The notes: generated by a model not told the origin, from the sequence alone. DNA of 19,165 nucleotides from Faucicola osloensis_B (GCA_964211495.1 CAXORL010000015.1:1-19165), one strand, 5' to 3'. Shown: positions 8,034-15,939, numbered from the stretch's first letter. Numbers and translations: made by a program.

Positions 8034-8049
8034 TGGCACATAAATTGCT
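8034..8049 (+). promoter_or_regulatory. Sigma-54 promoter for hpxO
   Basis: TGGCAC-ATAAA-TTGCT is a full match to the sigma-54 consensus, with GG (8035-8036) and GC (8047-8048) 12 bases apart. The predicted start is near 8060, giving a leader of about 50 bases that contains the operator at 8077-8086. A weaker overlapping sigma-70 reading (TTTCCA 8049-8054, TATATT 8073-8078, 18-base spacer) is possible. Confidence 0.78.
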
Positions 8050-8076
8050 TTCCAATAAATACAATTATTTTTTATA

Positions 8077-8086
8077 TTGTATACAA
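8077..8086. promoter_or_regulatory. GntR-type operator upstream of hpxO (TTGTATACAA)
   Basis: This is an exact 10-base palindrome, located between the predicted sigma-54 start and the ribosome site of hpxO. That position suits a repressor acting as a roadblock or on early transcription. It also creates a spurious TTG start codon in frame with hpxO. Confidence 0.7.
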
Positions 8087-8109
8087 ATTATGTTAAACAA
8101 GGAGCATTT

Positions 8110-9279
8110 ATGAAAATTATTATTATTGGTGCAGGTATTGGTGGCTTGAGTGCGGGGATTGGACTCAAAAAACAAGGACACCAGGTTACTGTTTATGAGC
8201 GTGTAGAAAAGATTTTGCCAGTTGGAGCGGCTATTTCGGTTTGGTCAAACGGTGTTAAATGCTTAAACTATCTGGGATTAAACGAGGAAGTCAAAGCCTT
8301 GGGTGGTGACATGGCGAACCTAGCCTATATTGATGGTTTCACCAATTCGGTGATGACCCAATTTAGTCTACAGCCCTTGGTCGAAGAAGCAGGTCAAAAG
8401 CCTTACCCCGTGTCTCGGGCTGAATTGCAAGCAATGCTAATGGAAGCTTTTGGTAAAGAGGATGTCAAACTAGGCATCGGCTTAGTCAATATTGAGCAGA
8501 ATCTAGCCCAAAAAGATAGCAAAGTGACAGCGTATTTCTCCGATGGTTCGTCTGATACTGCTGATTTGTTAATTGGAGCGGACGGTACACACTCATTTAC
8601 TCGTGAATATATTCTTGGCAAAAAACTCGAGAGACGTTACGCAGGGTATGTCAATTGGAATGGTCTAGTGGAAATTGATGAATCCATCGCACCTGCTGAT
8701 CAATGGACGACATTTGTAGGTGAAGGAAAACGGGTGTCACTCATGCCAATAGCAGGTGGACGGTTCTATTTCTTCTTCGACGTACCATTACCTGTTGGCC
8801 TGCCCAATGAAAGAGATAATTATAAAACGTTATTAAAACAATACTTTACAGGTTGGTGTGAGCCAGTACAAAAACTTATCGACAAAATTGACCCTGCCAA
8901 AACTAACCGTGTCGAAATCCATGATATTGAGCCATTTGATACTTGGGTAAAAGGTCGGGTCGTCTTATTAGGGGATTCTGCTCACGGTACAACCCCCGAT
9001 ATTGGGCAAGGTGGCTGTCAAGCCTTAGAAGATTCGATTTATTTAACTCGTTCCTTGGCGATTAATACCAACAGTATTGACGATGCGTTGAAACGTTATG
9101 TCGAAGTGCGAGCACCACGAGCCAATCATTTAGTAATGGTCGCTCGCAAACGTTGCGGCGTGACTCATGGGGAAGATCCAGCCGCAACTCAAGCATGGTA
9201 CGACGAACTTCGCCAAGAAGATGGCAAGCGAATATTACAAGGTATTCTCAATAATATTCAAGGCAATCCTTTAGATTAA
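8110..9279 (+). CDS. hpxO: FAD-dependent urate hydroxylase HpxO
   Basis: This flavoprotein monooxygenase oxidises urate to 5-hydroxyisourate with NAD(P)H and O2. It replaces the cofactor-free uricase found in many other organisms. The true start is ATG 8110, giving 389 residues, close to the family's usual 380-390. AAGGAG at 8099-8104 sits just before it, and an in-frame TTG at 8077 is part of an operator. Seen in order from this ATG: the FAD-binding GxGxxG motif MKIIIIGAGIGGLSAG at the N-terminus, a DG motif in LIGADGTHSFTRE, and GRVVLLGDSAHGTTPDIGQG, the second FAD-contact motif of this class. PVSRAELQAML lies in the region between. The gene has its own sigma-54-like promoter and a strong terminator, so it may be transcribed singly. 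Its neighbours XdhABC (urate supply) and UraH/UraD (next steps) support the role. Aromatic-ring hydroxylases share this fold, but the context makes urate the clear substrate. Confidence 0.92.
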   Translation: MKIIIIGAGIGGLSAGIGLKKQGHQVTVYERVEKILPVGAAISVWSNGVKCLNYLGLNEEVKALGGDMANLAYIDGFTNSVMTQFSLQPLVEEAGQKPYPVSRAELQAMLMEAFGKEDVKLGIGLVNIEQNLAQKDSKVTAYFSDGSSDTADLLIGADGTHSFTREYILGKKLERRYAGYVNWNGLVEIDESIAPADQWTTFVGEGKRVSLMPIAGGRFYFFFDVPLPVGLPNERDNYKTLLKQYFTGWCEPVQKLIDKIDPAKTNRVEIHDIEPFDTWVKGRVVLLGDSAHGTTPDIGQGGCQALEDSIYLTRSLAINTNSIDDALKRYVEVRAPRANHLVMVARKRCGVTHGEDPAATQAWYDELRQEDGKRILQGILNNIQGNPLD

Positions 9280-9297
9280 AATTAAGAAATTCACTTC

Positions 9298-9327
9298 AAA
9301 AAAACCCTGTTTTAACAGGGTTTTTTT
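9298..9327. terminator. Rho-independent terminator after hpxO
   Basis: CCCTGT (9305-9310) pairs with ACAGGG (9315-9320) around a TTTA loop. It is flanked by seven A before and seven T after, so the stem can extend and could work in both directions. It separates hpxO from the uraD promoter. Confidence 0.9.
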
Positions 9328-9361
9328 ATGGGCAATTATTAAACAAAAAGAAAATTATAGA

Positions 9362-9375
9362 TATTGTATACAATA
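9362..9375. promoter_or_regulatory. GntR-type operator upstream of uraD (14-base palindrome)
   Basis: TATTGTATACAATA is a perfect 14-base palindrome and the longest of the set, centred about 39 bases upstream of the uraD -24 box. Unlike the hpxO and permease sites it lies upstream of the sigma-54 signal, where a bound protein could help or hinder an activator. Confidence 0.72.
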
Positions 9376-9406
9376 AAATAATTATTTTATGAAAAATTGT
9401 AAAAAC

Positions 9407-9422
9407 TGGCATACTAATTGCT
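9407..9422 (+). promoter_or_regulatory. Sigma-54 promoter for uraD-uraH-permease-porin
   Basis: TGGCAT-ACTAA-TTGCT matches sigma-54 with GG (9408-9409) and GC (9420-9421) 12 bases apart. The predicted start is near 9433, a leader of about 35 bases before the uraD ATG. Confidence 0.75.
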
Positions 9423-9467
9423 ATCCCTTAAAGTAGTAACTAAAGCAGATACTTAGGAAAATCAGAC

Positions 9468-9971
9468 ATGAATATAGCTGAATTTAATCAACTGCCGATG
9501 CAACAAGCAACAGAAATCTTAAGAAATTGTGTACAAATATCATCTTGGGGCGAGAATATTGTTGTACATCGTCCATTTATTAATAGCGAGAATCTATATA
9601 ACTACGCTAAACAGCAAACAGACACTTGGACATGGCAACAAATTAGCGAGGCGTTGGGCAATCATCCTCGAATTGGTGAGAAAAAAGCCATCCAATCCTT
9701 GAATGAAAGAGAACAACAATTCTCTAAAAACGAGCAAAGCAACGTTAACCTCACCAATGCAGTGCAGAATGCTCTATATAAAGGGAATGTAGATTATGAA
9801 AATAAATTTGGCTTTATTTTTTTGATTCGGGCATTAGGTCGAAGCACTGAAGAGATACTGGCTGAATTAAACCGCCGTCTTAACAATACGCCAGAGCAAG
9901 AACAACTTGAAGTTAAAGACCAACTTTCACAAATTGCACTTTTACGATTAAAACAGGAAGTAACTGCATGA
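9468..9971 (+). CDS. uraD: OHCU decarboxylase UraD
   Basis: This 167-residue protein decarboxylates 2-oxo-4-hydroxy-4-carboxy-5-ureidoimidazoline (OHCU) to S-allantoin, fixing the stereochemistry of the product. Family marks are visible: IVVHRPF early, catalytic His66 in GNHPRIGEK, and DYENKFGFIFLIRALGRS (about 109-126), which carries the conserved Glu and Arg. The all-helical domain fills the protein at normal length. The ATG at 9468 has TTAGGAAA about 8 bases upstream. Its stop overlaps the uraH start by four bases (ATGA), so the two consecutive enzymes are translationally coupled. It heads a four-gene run behind a sigma-54-like promoter and a 14-base operator palindrome. A one-mismatch operator-like sequence (TTGTGTACAA) lies inside it at 9527-9536. 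Confidence 0.93.
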   Translation: MNIAEFNQLPMQQATEILRNCVQISSWGENIVVHRPFINSENLYNYAKQQTDTWTWQQISEALGNHPRIGEKKAIQSLNEREQQFSKNEQSNVNLTNAVQNALYKGNVDYENKFGFIFLIRALGRSTEEILAELNRRLNNTPEQEQLEVKDQLSQIALLRLKQEVTA

Positions 9972-10315
9972 CTACATTAAGCACCCACATTTTAGACACC
10001 ACGCTTGGACTACCTGCAAGTAATGTTCAAGTGAGTTTATACCAACTGCAAAACGAAATGCCACAGCTACTCAGCCAAGGAATTACCGATGAATCAGGCA
10101 GAATCAAGCAGTTTGAATTACCCAGTGATAATCGAGCGTTAGCAATAGGTGAGTATCAATTAGTATTTGCGACAGCTGAGTATTTTGCCAAGAATAAAAG
10201 AGCGTGCTTTTATCCGAAAGTGACAATCGACTTTGTTCTTGATGGCACACAAGCTCATTGTCATGTGCCATTGCTGATTAGCTCTTATGGTTTTTCGACT
10301 TATCGTGGCAGTTAG
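9968..10315 (+). CDS. uraH: 5-hydroxyisourate hydrolase (transthyretin-like)
   Basis: This 115-residue transthyretin-related protein hydrolyses 5-hydroxyisourate, the product of HpxO, to OHCU for UraD. The active-site set is present: His7 in STHILDT, Arg45 in DESGRIKQF, His99 in HCHVPLLIS, and the C-terminal tetrapeptide YRGS (112-115), which distinguishes enzymes from transthyretin. There is no signal peptide, so it is cytoplasmic and acts as a homotetramer in known cases. It overlaps uraD by four bases and is followed after 38 bases by the permease. Small size and complete motifs make the call secure. Confidence 0.95.
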   Translation: MTTLSTHILDTTLGLPASNVQVSLYQLQNEMPQLLSQGITDESGRIKQFELPSDNRALAIGEYQLVFATAEYFAKNKRACFYPKVTIDFVLDGTQAHCHVPLLISSYGFSTYRGS

Positions 10316-10353
10316 ACAAAATCTTTAAAAAAAATGAGAAATAAAAGGGGATT

Positions 10354-11736
10354 ATGATGACTACAAATACATTCACCACTATACGACCTGAAGACGAACA
10401 ACTCGGTCTGACTAAAAACGTGGCTTATGGCTTGCAACACGTTTTAACGATGTACGGCGGTATCATCGCAGTGCCACTTATTATTGGTTCGGCGGCGGGA
10501 TTAAAACCTGCCGAAATCGGAACACTTATCGCAGCAAGTTTATTTGTAGGGGGATTAGCTACGCTTTTACAAACCCTTGGTATTAAATACTTTGGGGCGA
10601 AACTACCTATTGTGCAAGGCGTGTCATTTGCCGGGGTAGCCACTATGCTGGCGATTATTACTACAGGTGGTAGTTTACCTATGGTATTTGGTGCGGTAAT
10701 GGTAGCATCAGTGGTTGGCTTAATTATCTCACCTTTCTTTTCTCGTTTATTAAGATTTTTTCCGCCTGTGGTGACAGGGTCGGTCATTACCATGATTGGC
10801 TTGTCTTTAATCCCCGTAAGTATTCGGTGGATAATGGGTGGTAATCCAAAAGCACCAACATGGGGTGACCCTGGTAATGTTGGGTTAGCATTAGCAACTT
10901 TGGGTGTTATTTTATTACTCAGTATCACTCGTAATCCTTTGGTGCGTCGCTTGGCTATTTTGATAGCAATGGCGGTTGGGACAATCATTGCTGCGATGTT
11001 TGGTATGGTTGATTTTTCTAAAGTAGGTACAGGAGCATTCTTTGCTATTCCCAATGTTTTCCAATTCGGTGCCCCTGTCTTTGATGTAGCTGCCATTATC
11101 TCAATGTGTATTGTGACATTGGTCACCATGACAGAAACGACAGCAGACATTTTGGCCGTTGGTGAAATTGTGGGCACATCTGTTGATGAACGCCGTGTCG
11201 GTGACGGTCTGCGTGCAGATTTACTCTCTAGTGCGATTGCTCCAATGTTTGGTTCATTTATGCAAACGGCATTTGCTCAAAACGTCGGTTTAGTAGCTAT
11301 GACAGGAATTAAAAGTCGTTTTGTGGTGGCAACTACGGGTGCAATTTTGGTGACTCTAGGTTTATTGCCTGTTTTAGGTCGTGTCGTGGCATCTATACCT
11401 ATGCCAGTTCTAGGCGGTGCAGGAATCATTCTGTTTGGTAGCGTGGCAGCTAGCGGTATTCGTACGTTATCTAAAGTTAATTATGAAAATCAAAATAATC
11501 TCATTATTGTAGCAACTGCCATCTCGATTGGTTTAATTCCTGTGGTAAGCCAAGATTTTTATGAACATTTCCCAGCATGGGTAAAAACTCTGTTTCATTC
11601 TGGAATTAGTTCAACTTGCATCACTGCTATTTTGTTGAATTTATTATTTAACTCTAAATTGTTAGCAAAAAAATCGACTACACCATTAGCTGACACCGGA
11701 ACGGCATCAACCTCATCTGCGGTGACTCATTATTAA
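10354..11736 (+). CDS. NCS2-family urate/xanthine permease
   Basis: This 460-residue polytopic inner-membrane protein belongs to the nucleobase-ascorbate transporter (NCS2/NAT) family, which imports purines by proton symport. Marks include YGLQHVLTMYGG in the first membrane segment with the family-conserved His29, Glu261 in TMTETTADILAVGE, and the NAT signature QNVGLVAMTG (309-318). About 12-14 hydrophobic segments are visible. Its place between uraH and a porin gene suggests urate or xanthine as cargo, but NCS2 substrate range cannot be read reliably from sequence. The start is ATG 10354 (or the next codon, also ATG), with AAAAGGGG just upstream. The gap of 38 bases from uraH and 40 to the porin suggests one transcript. 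Confidence 0.9.
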   Translation: MMTTNTFTTIRPEDEQLGLTKNVAYGLQHVLTMYGGIIAVPLIIGSAAGLKPAEIGTLIAASLFVGGLATLLQTLGIKYFGAKLPIVQGVSFAGVATMLAIITTGGSLPMVFGAVMVASVVGLIISPFFSRLLRFFPPVVTGSVITMIGLSLIPVSIRWIMGGNPKAPTWGDPGNVGLALATLGVILLLSITRNPLVRRLAILIAMAVGTIIAAMFGMVDFSKVGTGAFFAIPNVFQFGAPVFDVAAIISMCIVTLVTMTETTADILAVGEIVGTSVDERRVGDGLRADLLSSAIAPMFGSFMQTAFAQNVGLVAMTGIKSRFVVATTGAILVTLGLLPVLGRVVASIPMPVLGGAGIILFGSVAASGIRTLSKVNYENQNNLIIVATAISIGLIPVVSQDFYEHFPAWVKTLFHSGISSTCITAILLNLLFNSKLLAKKSTTPLADTGTASTSSAVTHY

Positions 11737-11776
11737 TTTTGAAAACTTTACACTTAATCATCTTTTGGAGGAAACA

Positions 11777-13102
11777 ATGCAACAAACTTATTTAAAACAT
11801 AAAAATTTATATTGGGCGATCTTAGTAGCTTTAGGCTTACCGAGTTTGGCGATTGCTACCCCTACCAACAATCCGCCTTTGACCCTAAATCATTTGTCAG
11901 GGATGCAACAAGATTGCACCGTCACCAATAACTCAGTTGACAGTCTTGGTAAAGCCTTTAGCTGTGGTACTGTGAGTGGTGCAATCAAAACCGCCTATTA
12001 TTCTCTTAATAACGCATATTTTGGTGGAAAAAGCCAAGATACCGTTGCAACAGGCGGTTACATCCGCTATGAAACTGCCCCCTTTCATGGCGTACAAGCA
12101 GCCGTTGGTTACGACATCCAACGTAGGCTTGATGATGATAATGGACATGCCGAAGTTAGTGAATTTAAAAATGATAAAGATGGTCTTGCTGAAGCTTATG
12201 TAAAATGGCAAAACAATAAAGCGCGTGTCACTGTGGGCAACCAGCGTTTGGATGTTCCATTTTTGGGGGATTACTCCGATTTTCGTATTTTGCAAAACCT
12301 GTATCAAGCCGCTGACGTCAAATTGGGTAACAATGATGACTTCATTCGAGCGACCAAAGTGAATAAATTCAAAAGCTATGGCGAAGACGAATTTTATAAA
12401 ACCAGTCGTCAAAGTGCCGTAAAAGAAACTGATGGTATGTGGTCAGTGGGTGCGGGCAGAAGTTACAAACTTGCCAATGGCAATCAGTTAAAAGGGCAAG
12501 TTTGGTATGAAGATTATGATGATTATACCAAACTAGCGTATGCACAAGGCAATTATGCGTTAGCCAATCATCCATTAAAGCCTGAGTTTGCCGTGCAATA
12601 CATCACAGGCAAATACCAAGGGAAAGCGTTAGCAGGCAACGTCGATAGCCAAATGTATGGGGCCATGCTTAGTCTAAAACCTACAAGCAATGCAACTGTC
12701 AAACTGGCGTATGACCGCATTCAACCACAAAGTGACGCTTATCGTAATGGAGCATTATTGACACCTTATAGCACAAACACCTCATCGAGTGTGATTTTTG
12801 CTCAGCCGCTTTTTACCAGTACCCAAGACTTGGGGGCAGGTAATGCTTATATGATTGGCGTGGATGGCAAATATGACGACCAAACCAACCTTGGGGCGAG
12901 ATTGTCTTATATGGATTTAAAAGAAAGCAAAAACGTCGATAGCCGTGACCAAACTGAGTTAATGGTGTATGGCATCCATAATTTCTCAGGTAAATTAAAA
13001 GGGCTTAGTATCAGCAACTTTGCAGGGATTCAGCATTCACCCCGTTTTGATGGACGAGAAAACTTTTGGCAAAACCGCTTAATGTTGTCTGTGAAGTTTT
13101 AA
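11777..13102 (+). CDS. OprD-like outer membrane porin
   Basis: This 441-residue protein is predicted to be an outer-membrane beta-barrel. It has an N-terminal signal peptide (hydrophobic stretch WAILVALGLPSLAIA, cleavage probably after AIA near residue 27). Many alternating-polarity strands follow, and the chain ends in a terminal Phe (LSVKF), the barrel-assembly signal. Segments such as GNQRLDVPFLGDYSDFRILQN resemble the substrate-specific OprD porin family. The true start is ATG 11777, with GGAGG at 11767-11771; an in-frame TTG at 11765 lies within that ribosome site. Two cysteines (in QQDCTV and FSCGTV) may form a disulfide near the mature N-terminus. It is the last gene of the uraD run and is followed by a terminator. 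The inferred role is to let urate, xanthine or allantoin across the outer membrane. The family call is moderately sure; the substrate is inference from context. Confidence 0.78.
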   Translation: MQQTYLKHKNLYWAILVALGLPSLAIATPTNNPPLTLNHLSGMQQDCTVTNNSVDSLGKAFSCGTVSGAIKTAYYSLNNAYFGGKSQDTVATGGYIRYETAPFHGVQAAVGYDIQRRLDDDNGHAEVSEFKNDKDGLAEAYVKWQNNKARVTVGNQRLDVPFLGDYSDFRILQNLYQAADVKLGNNDDFIRATKVNKFKSYGEDEFYKTSRQSAVKETDGMWSVGAGRSYKLANGNQLKGQVWYEDYDDYTKLAYAQGNYALANHPLKPEFAVQYITGKYQGKALAGNVDSQMYGAMLSLKPTSNATVKLAYDRIQPQSDAYRNGALLTPYSTNTSSSVIFAQPLFTSTQDLGAGNAYMIGVDGKYDDQTNLGARLSYMDLKESKNVDSRDQTELMVYGIHNFSGKLKGLSISNFAGIQHSPRFDGRENFWQNRLMLSVKF

Positions 13103-13226
13103 ATAATTGATTGCCAAGGAGAGCTATTGGAATTCATGACATAGGGATATAATAATATTAGGAAATAACAATCATAGGATAATATTTCAAAACACTCAAA
13201 TAATAAAAAACTTTTATAACAATACT

Positions 13227-13268
13227 AAAAACCCATTAAGTCTAAATTATTAATGGGTATTATTTTTG
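13227..13268 (+). terminator. Terminator of the uraD-porin operon
   Basis: ACCCATTAA (13231-13239) pairs with TTAATGGGT (13250-13258) around a 10-base loop. A T-rich tract follows (TATTATTTTT) and an A-run precedes. It lies about 125 bases after the porin stop. Confidence 0.75.
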
Positions 13269-13291
13269 ATTAACCTTAGCAAAATAGGTAT

Positions 13292-13322
13292 AAAAAAGGG
13301 CATATTTATCATGCCCTTTTTT
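13292..13322. terminator. Bidirectional terminator, mainly for the allA operon
   Basis: GGGCAT (13298-13303) pairs with ATGCCC (13311-13316), loop of seven, flanked by six A and six T so the stem extends. It lies 29 bases past the allA stop on the reverse strand and also backs up the forward terminator. Confidence 0.85.
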
Positions 13323-13350
13323 CTTAAATTATTTTCTCATAACTGGGATA

Positions 13351-13878
13351 TTAAAATTCTACCTGCACTTGCCACTCATTAATATCCAATTCAATACAAT
13401 TTATGCCTTCACCACCCACTCTGTCGACCACTAAAAATTGACAAATTTGATTTAAAGCCAAAAGCGGATGATGCCATGTACCAGCATGATATTGCACCCC
13501 TTGGTCATGACGAGCATAAAATGCGTGTAACTCATCAGCCGACTTTGGCTCATCACCTGCTTTGGCAACTACAACCAAATAATCTTGTTTATCCAAGCTA
13601 AAAAAAGCTTGAGAACCAAACGGATGATATTCCATCACTGACAGTACCGCAGGCAATGTGCGTGGCTGTGCCAAAAAGATGCTAAGCCCAACACTCCCAC
13701 CATCATGGCTGACAGTGGCAATTTGGTGATGACGCTCGGCAAAGCCTTGATTGATAGTAAAGCGATTGTGTGGTGTTGCTTCATTATCTTTATACAGCTC
13801 AATGACATCGCCAAACGGAGCAAAATCCGCTTTGGTCAACGGTTTGGCGGTTAGAGTAGTAGTTATATATTTTGTCAT
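13351..13878 (-). CDS. allA: Ureidoglycolate lyase AllA
   Basis: This enzyme splits ureidoglycolate into glyoxylate and urea, the last step of the pathway. The sequence is a typical AllA cupin-type protein: an N-terminal PLTKADFAPFGDVIE, then SIFLAQPRTLPAVLSVMEYHPFGSQAF, where the conserved E-x-H pair lies in MEYHPFGSQ. Further on are YHAGTWHHPLLAL, which carries the second His cluster, and FLVVDRVGG. ATG 13878 is chosen (175 residues) because AAAGG at 13890-13894 is then about 11 bases upstream. The alternative ATG at 13887 adds three residues but leaves only two bases of spacing. It follows allantoicase by a few bases, and its ribosome site overlaps the allantoicase stop, so translation is probably coupled. 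It is the last gene of the reverse operon, ending before a terminator. Confidence 0.93.
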   Translation of the reverse strand: MTKYITTTLTAKPLTKADFAPFGDVIELYKDNEATPHNRFTINQGFAERHHQIATVSHDGGSVGLSIFLAQPRTLPAVLSVMEYHPFGSQAFFSLDKQDYLVVVAKAGDEPKSADELHAFYARHDQGVQYHAGTWHHPLLALNQICQFLVVDRVGGEGINCIELDINEWQVQVEF

Positions 13879-13892
13879 ATTATCCATTACCT

Positions 13893-14921
13893 TTAAGCAA
13901 TTTTACCAAACAATTTAATTCGGCTAATCCCCCCGTCAGGAAAAATATTGACTCGTACATGAGTAATCGGTTTCTTCAGCACAATCTCGTTAAATTCATG
14001 CACACTATCGGCACTCAATTGCTGAGACTCAAGCAAGGTTTCCCAAAACATACTTTGGGTAATAAGAGCTTGCCTGGGCAAATCGGGAGCATATACAGCT
14101 TGAATCGATACTTTGTCAGGGAAATTACCTTTAAAAAATGCGGTATCGACCACGATTTTATTGACAATACCTGCTTGTCCTAACTTTAGAATACACCAGT
14201 CATTCCCTGGCTCACGACGGCGACGAGTCTCCCAGCCTTCACCCATGTTTGGGGCTTTATTGGGTAGTAACAGATTACTTGCTTTACCAAAGTGGGCGTC
14301 GTTCCACGCAATCGCTTGACCGCCATTTAACGCACTTACCAAATCAATATCGTCTTGAGAATCAGTTGTTTCGGCAAAGACAATTTCACCATACACACGC
14401 AAACGAGCAACACCACCATCAGGATAAATGCTTAATCGAATATGGGTGATTACACTGTCTGTGTTTTCACTTGCGATATAATGATGAGAATTACCTTGAA
14501 GGCTTACCATATTGGTGAGCGGTTGCCAGTTTTGTTGTGTCCAAAATTCTGCACTTTCATTACCATTATCTTGTTCGAGCTTGATACCTTCAATTTGACA
14601 CGCAGGCGGAAAGTTACCCGTAAAGTTGCTAGTATCAATGTCAAAACCTTGAATTTTGGCAGGTTTGGCAAGCTTAATTACCAAATAATCATTACCTAAA
14701 TGGCGTTTACGACGGGTTTCCCAACCGTCCATCCATTTGCCATTGTCATCATATTTGCCGACGATAAATACTGCAGGTTCAGCATTTAAGATGCGCTCCT
14801 TAACCGCAAAAAACTCATCACTGGCAAATAACGCTTTTGCTCCAAGGCGGTCATCAGCAACGTTAATCAGATTGGTAAAATCGGGTAAAACTGGGGTCTC
14901 AATTACAGAAGGTTCGCTCAT
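13893..14921 (-). CDS. alc: Allantoicase
   Basis: This 342-residue enzyme hydrolyses allantoate to ureidoglycolate and urea. It shows the two tandem allantoicase domains of the family. Each carries the signature GWETRR followed by a GND motif: DGWETRRKRHLGNDYLVIKL (about 65-84) in the first repeat and EGWETRRRREPGNDWCILKL in the second. Each half also contains F-x-GNFP (FTGNFPPACQIEG; FKGNFPDKVSIQA) and ends in a segment with YPDGG or FPDGG (IRLSIYPDGGVARLRVYGE; VRVNIFPDGGISRIKLFG). The start has AAGGA about 7 bases upstream. Use of allantoicase with AllA means nitrogen leaves as two ureas rather than as ammonia via allantoate amidohydrolase, so a urease is expected elsewhere. Gaps of 20 bases from puuE and a few bases to allA indicate one operon. 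Confidence 0.95.
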   Translation of the reverse strand: MSEPSVIETPVLPDFTNLINVADDRLGAKALFASDEFFAVKERILNAEPAVFIVGKYDDNGKWMDGWETRRKRHLGNDYLVIKLAKPAKIQGFDIDTSNFTGNFPPACQIEGIKLEQDNGNESAEFWTQQNWQPLTNMVSLQGNSHHYIASENTDSVITHIRLSIYPDGGVARLRVYGEIVFAETTDSQDDIDLVSALNGGQAIAWNDAHFGKASNLLLPNKAPNMGEGWETRRRREPGNDWCILKLGQAGIVNKIVVDTAFFKGNFPDKVSIQAVYAPDLPRQALITQSMFWETLLESQQLSADSVHEFNEIVLKKPITHVRVNIFPDGGISRIKLFGKIA

Positions 14922-14941
14922 TTATTAATCCTTGAAGTTCA

Positions 14942-15937
14942 TTAAAATAACCAATTAAATGTGTTTTCGCTGGTCGCTGGGTGCTGTTCGTACCAATGTT
15001 TTGCGATTTCATCACGACGACAAATCCATACATCAGGCTTACTGGTGATATAATCGATGAATTTTTTAAGAGCGACAATACGTCCTGCACGACCAATCAT
15101 GCGACAATGTAAGCCAATCGATAGCATTTTTGGCGTTTCTTGTCCCTCTTCATACAGAGTATCAAAGCTATCTTTTAAATATTGATAAAACGGCTCAGCA
15201 TTGGTATAACCTGGGCTCGATGCAAAACGCATATCATTGGTTTCAAGCGAATAAGGAATAATAAGCTGTGGACGAGTGAAAATTTTGTCGCCTTCAGTCA
15301 CTCGCACATTGAGCCAGTAGGGAAGTTCATCAGCATATGAATCTGAGTCATACTGATATCCGCCTTGAGCCACTACTAATTCACGAGTATTGGGACTATC
15401 TCGGCCTGTGTACCAACCGATGGGTTGAAAGCCCATCATTTTTTTAAAGATTTCAGTAGCGTCGGCAATATGGCGAGCTTCAGTTTGTCTATCCATCATT
15501 TGATAATTGACCCAACGTAAACCATGACTCGCAACTTCGTGCCCATATTCGAGCACTCTTTCTAAAATATGTGGCGTGCGAGCAACCGCCATCGCACAAG
15601 AAAAGGTCGTTAGCTTTAAATCATGGGCTTTAAACAAATCCAGCACCCGCCACACGCCGACACGGCTACCATATTCAAATGCTGACTCTACTGATTGATG
15701 GCGATTAGGAAAAATCTGCGTGCCCAAAATATCTGACAAAAACATCTCAGAGCCAGCATCGCCGTGCATCACCGCATTTTCTGCCCCTTCTTCAAGGTTT
15801 AGCACAAACTGTACGGCAATTTTTGCCCCATTTTTCCAATTGGCTTTAGGCGGATTATCGCCATAACCTTTTAAATCTCGGGGATAGTCTGGCAAATCAA
15901 TGGGGGTAACGTGCTGAAATTGAGATGAATGCTTCAT
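14942..15937 (-). CDS. puuE: Allantoinase, polysaccharide-deacetylase type (PuuE)
   Basis: This 331-residue enzyme opens the allantoin ring to give allantoate. It belongs to the polysaccharide-deacetylase (NodB-like) group of allantoinases, unrelated to the amidohydrolase AllB. Diagnostic features are the N-terminal YPRDLKGYGDNPPKANWKNG, then AVQFVLNLEEGAENAVMHGD. The core has RVGVWRVLDLFKAHDL, EVASHGLRWVNY (the remnant of the deacetylase HGxxH-type motif), IGWYTGRDSPNTRELV and YDSDSYADELPYW. The chain ends IGLHCRMIGRAGRIVALKKF and WICRRDEIAKHW. A strong ribosome site, AAGGAG, lies six bases before the ATG. It begins two bases after the regulator stops and is followed by allantoicase, in pathway order. 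The racemase-regulator-allantoinase arrangement resembles the Klebsiella hpxSAB set, where the counterpart is called HpxB. Confidence 0.93.
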   Translation of the reverse strand: MKHSSQFQHVTPIDLPDYPRDLKGYGDNPPKANWKNGAKIAVQFVLNLEEGAENAVMHGDAGSEMFLSDILGTQIFPNRHQSVESAFEYGSRVGVWRVLDLFKAHDLKLTTFSCAMAVARTPHILERVLEYGHEVASHGLRWVNYQMMDRQTEARHIADATEIFKKMMGFQPIGWYTGRDSPNTRELVVAQGGYQYDSDSYADELPYWLNVRVTEGDKIFTRPQLIIPYSLETNDMRFASSPGYTNAEPFYQYLKDSFDTLYEEGQETPKMLSIGLHCRMIGRAGRIVALKKFIDYITSKPDVWICRRDEIAKHWYEQHPATSENTFNWLF

Positions 15938-15939
15938 CT

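Larger units (their letters stand above)
13103..13350. other. Convergent intergenic region
   Basis: This stretch lies between the porin and allA stops. It has no gene; the only structures seen are the two hairpin terminators listed separately. Confidence 0.7.

Noticed and set aside
8077..8109. Upstream TTG start that would extend HpxO by 11 residues
   Set aside because: The TTG belongs to the operator palindrome TTGTATACAA, has no ribosome site, and the extension breaks the usual N-terminal FAD motif placement. ATG 8110 has a strong AAGGAG.
10425..11177. Long reverse-strand open frame (250 codons) opposite the NCS2 permease
   Set aside because: It lies wholly inside a well-supported permease gene, has no ribosome site or recognisable domain, and its composition is that of an antisense reading of membrane segments.
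11765..11776. Upstream TTG start for the porin
   Set aside because: It falls inside the GGAGG ribosome site of the ATG at 11777, which is followed directly by a normal signal peptide.
11933..12412. Reverse-strand open frame (159 codons) opposite the porin
   Set aside because: It is an antisense shadow of the porin gene, with no domain and no promoter or ribosome site.
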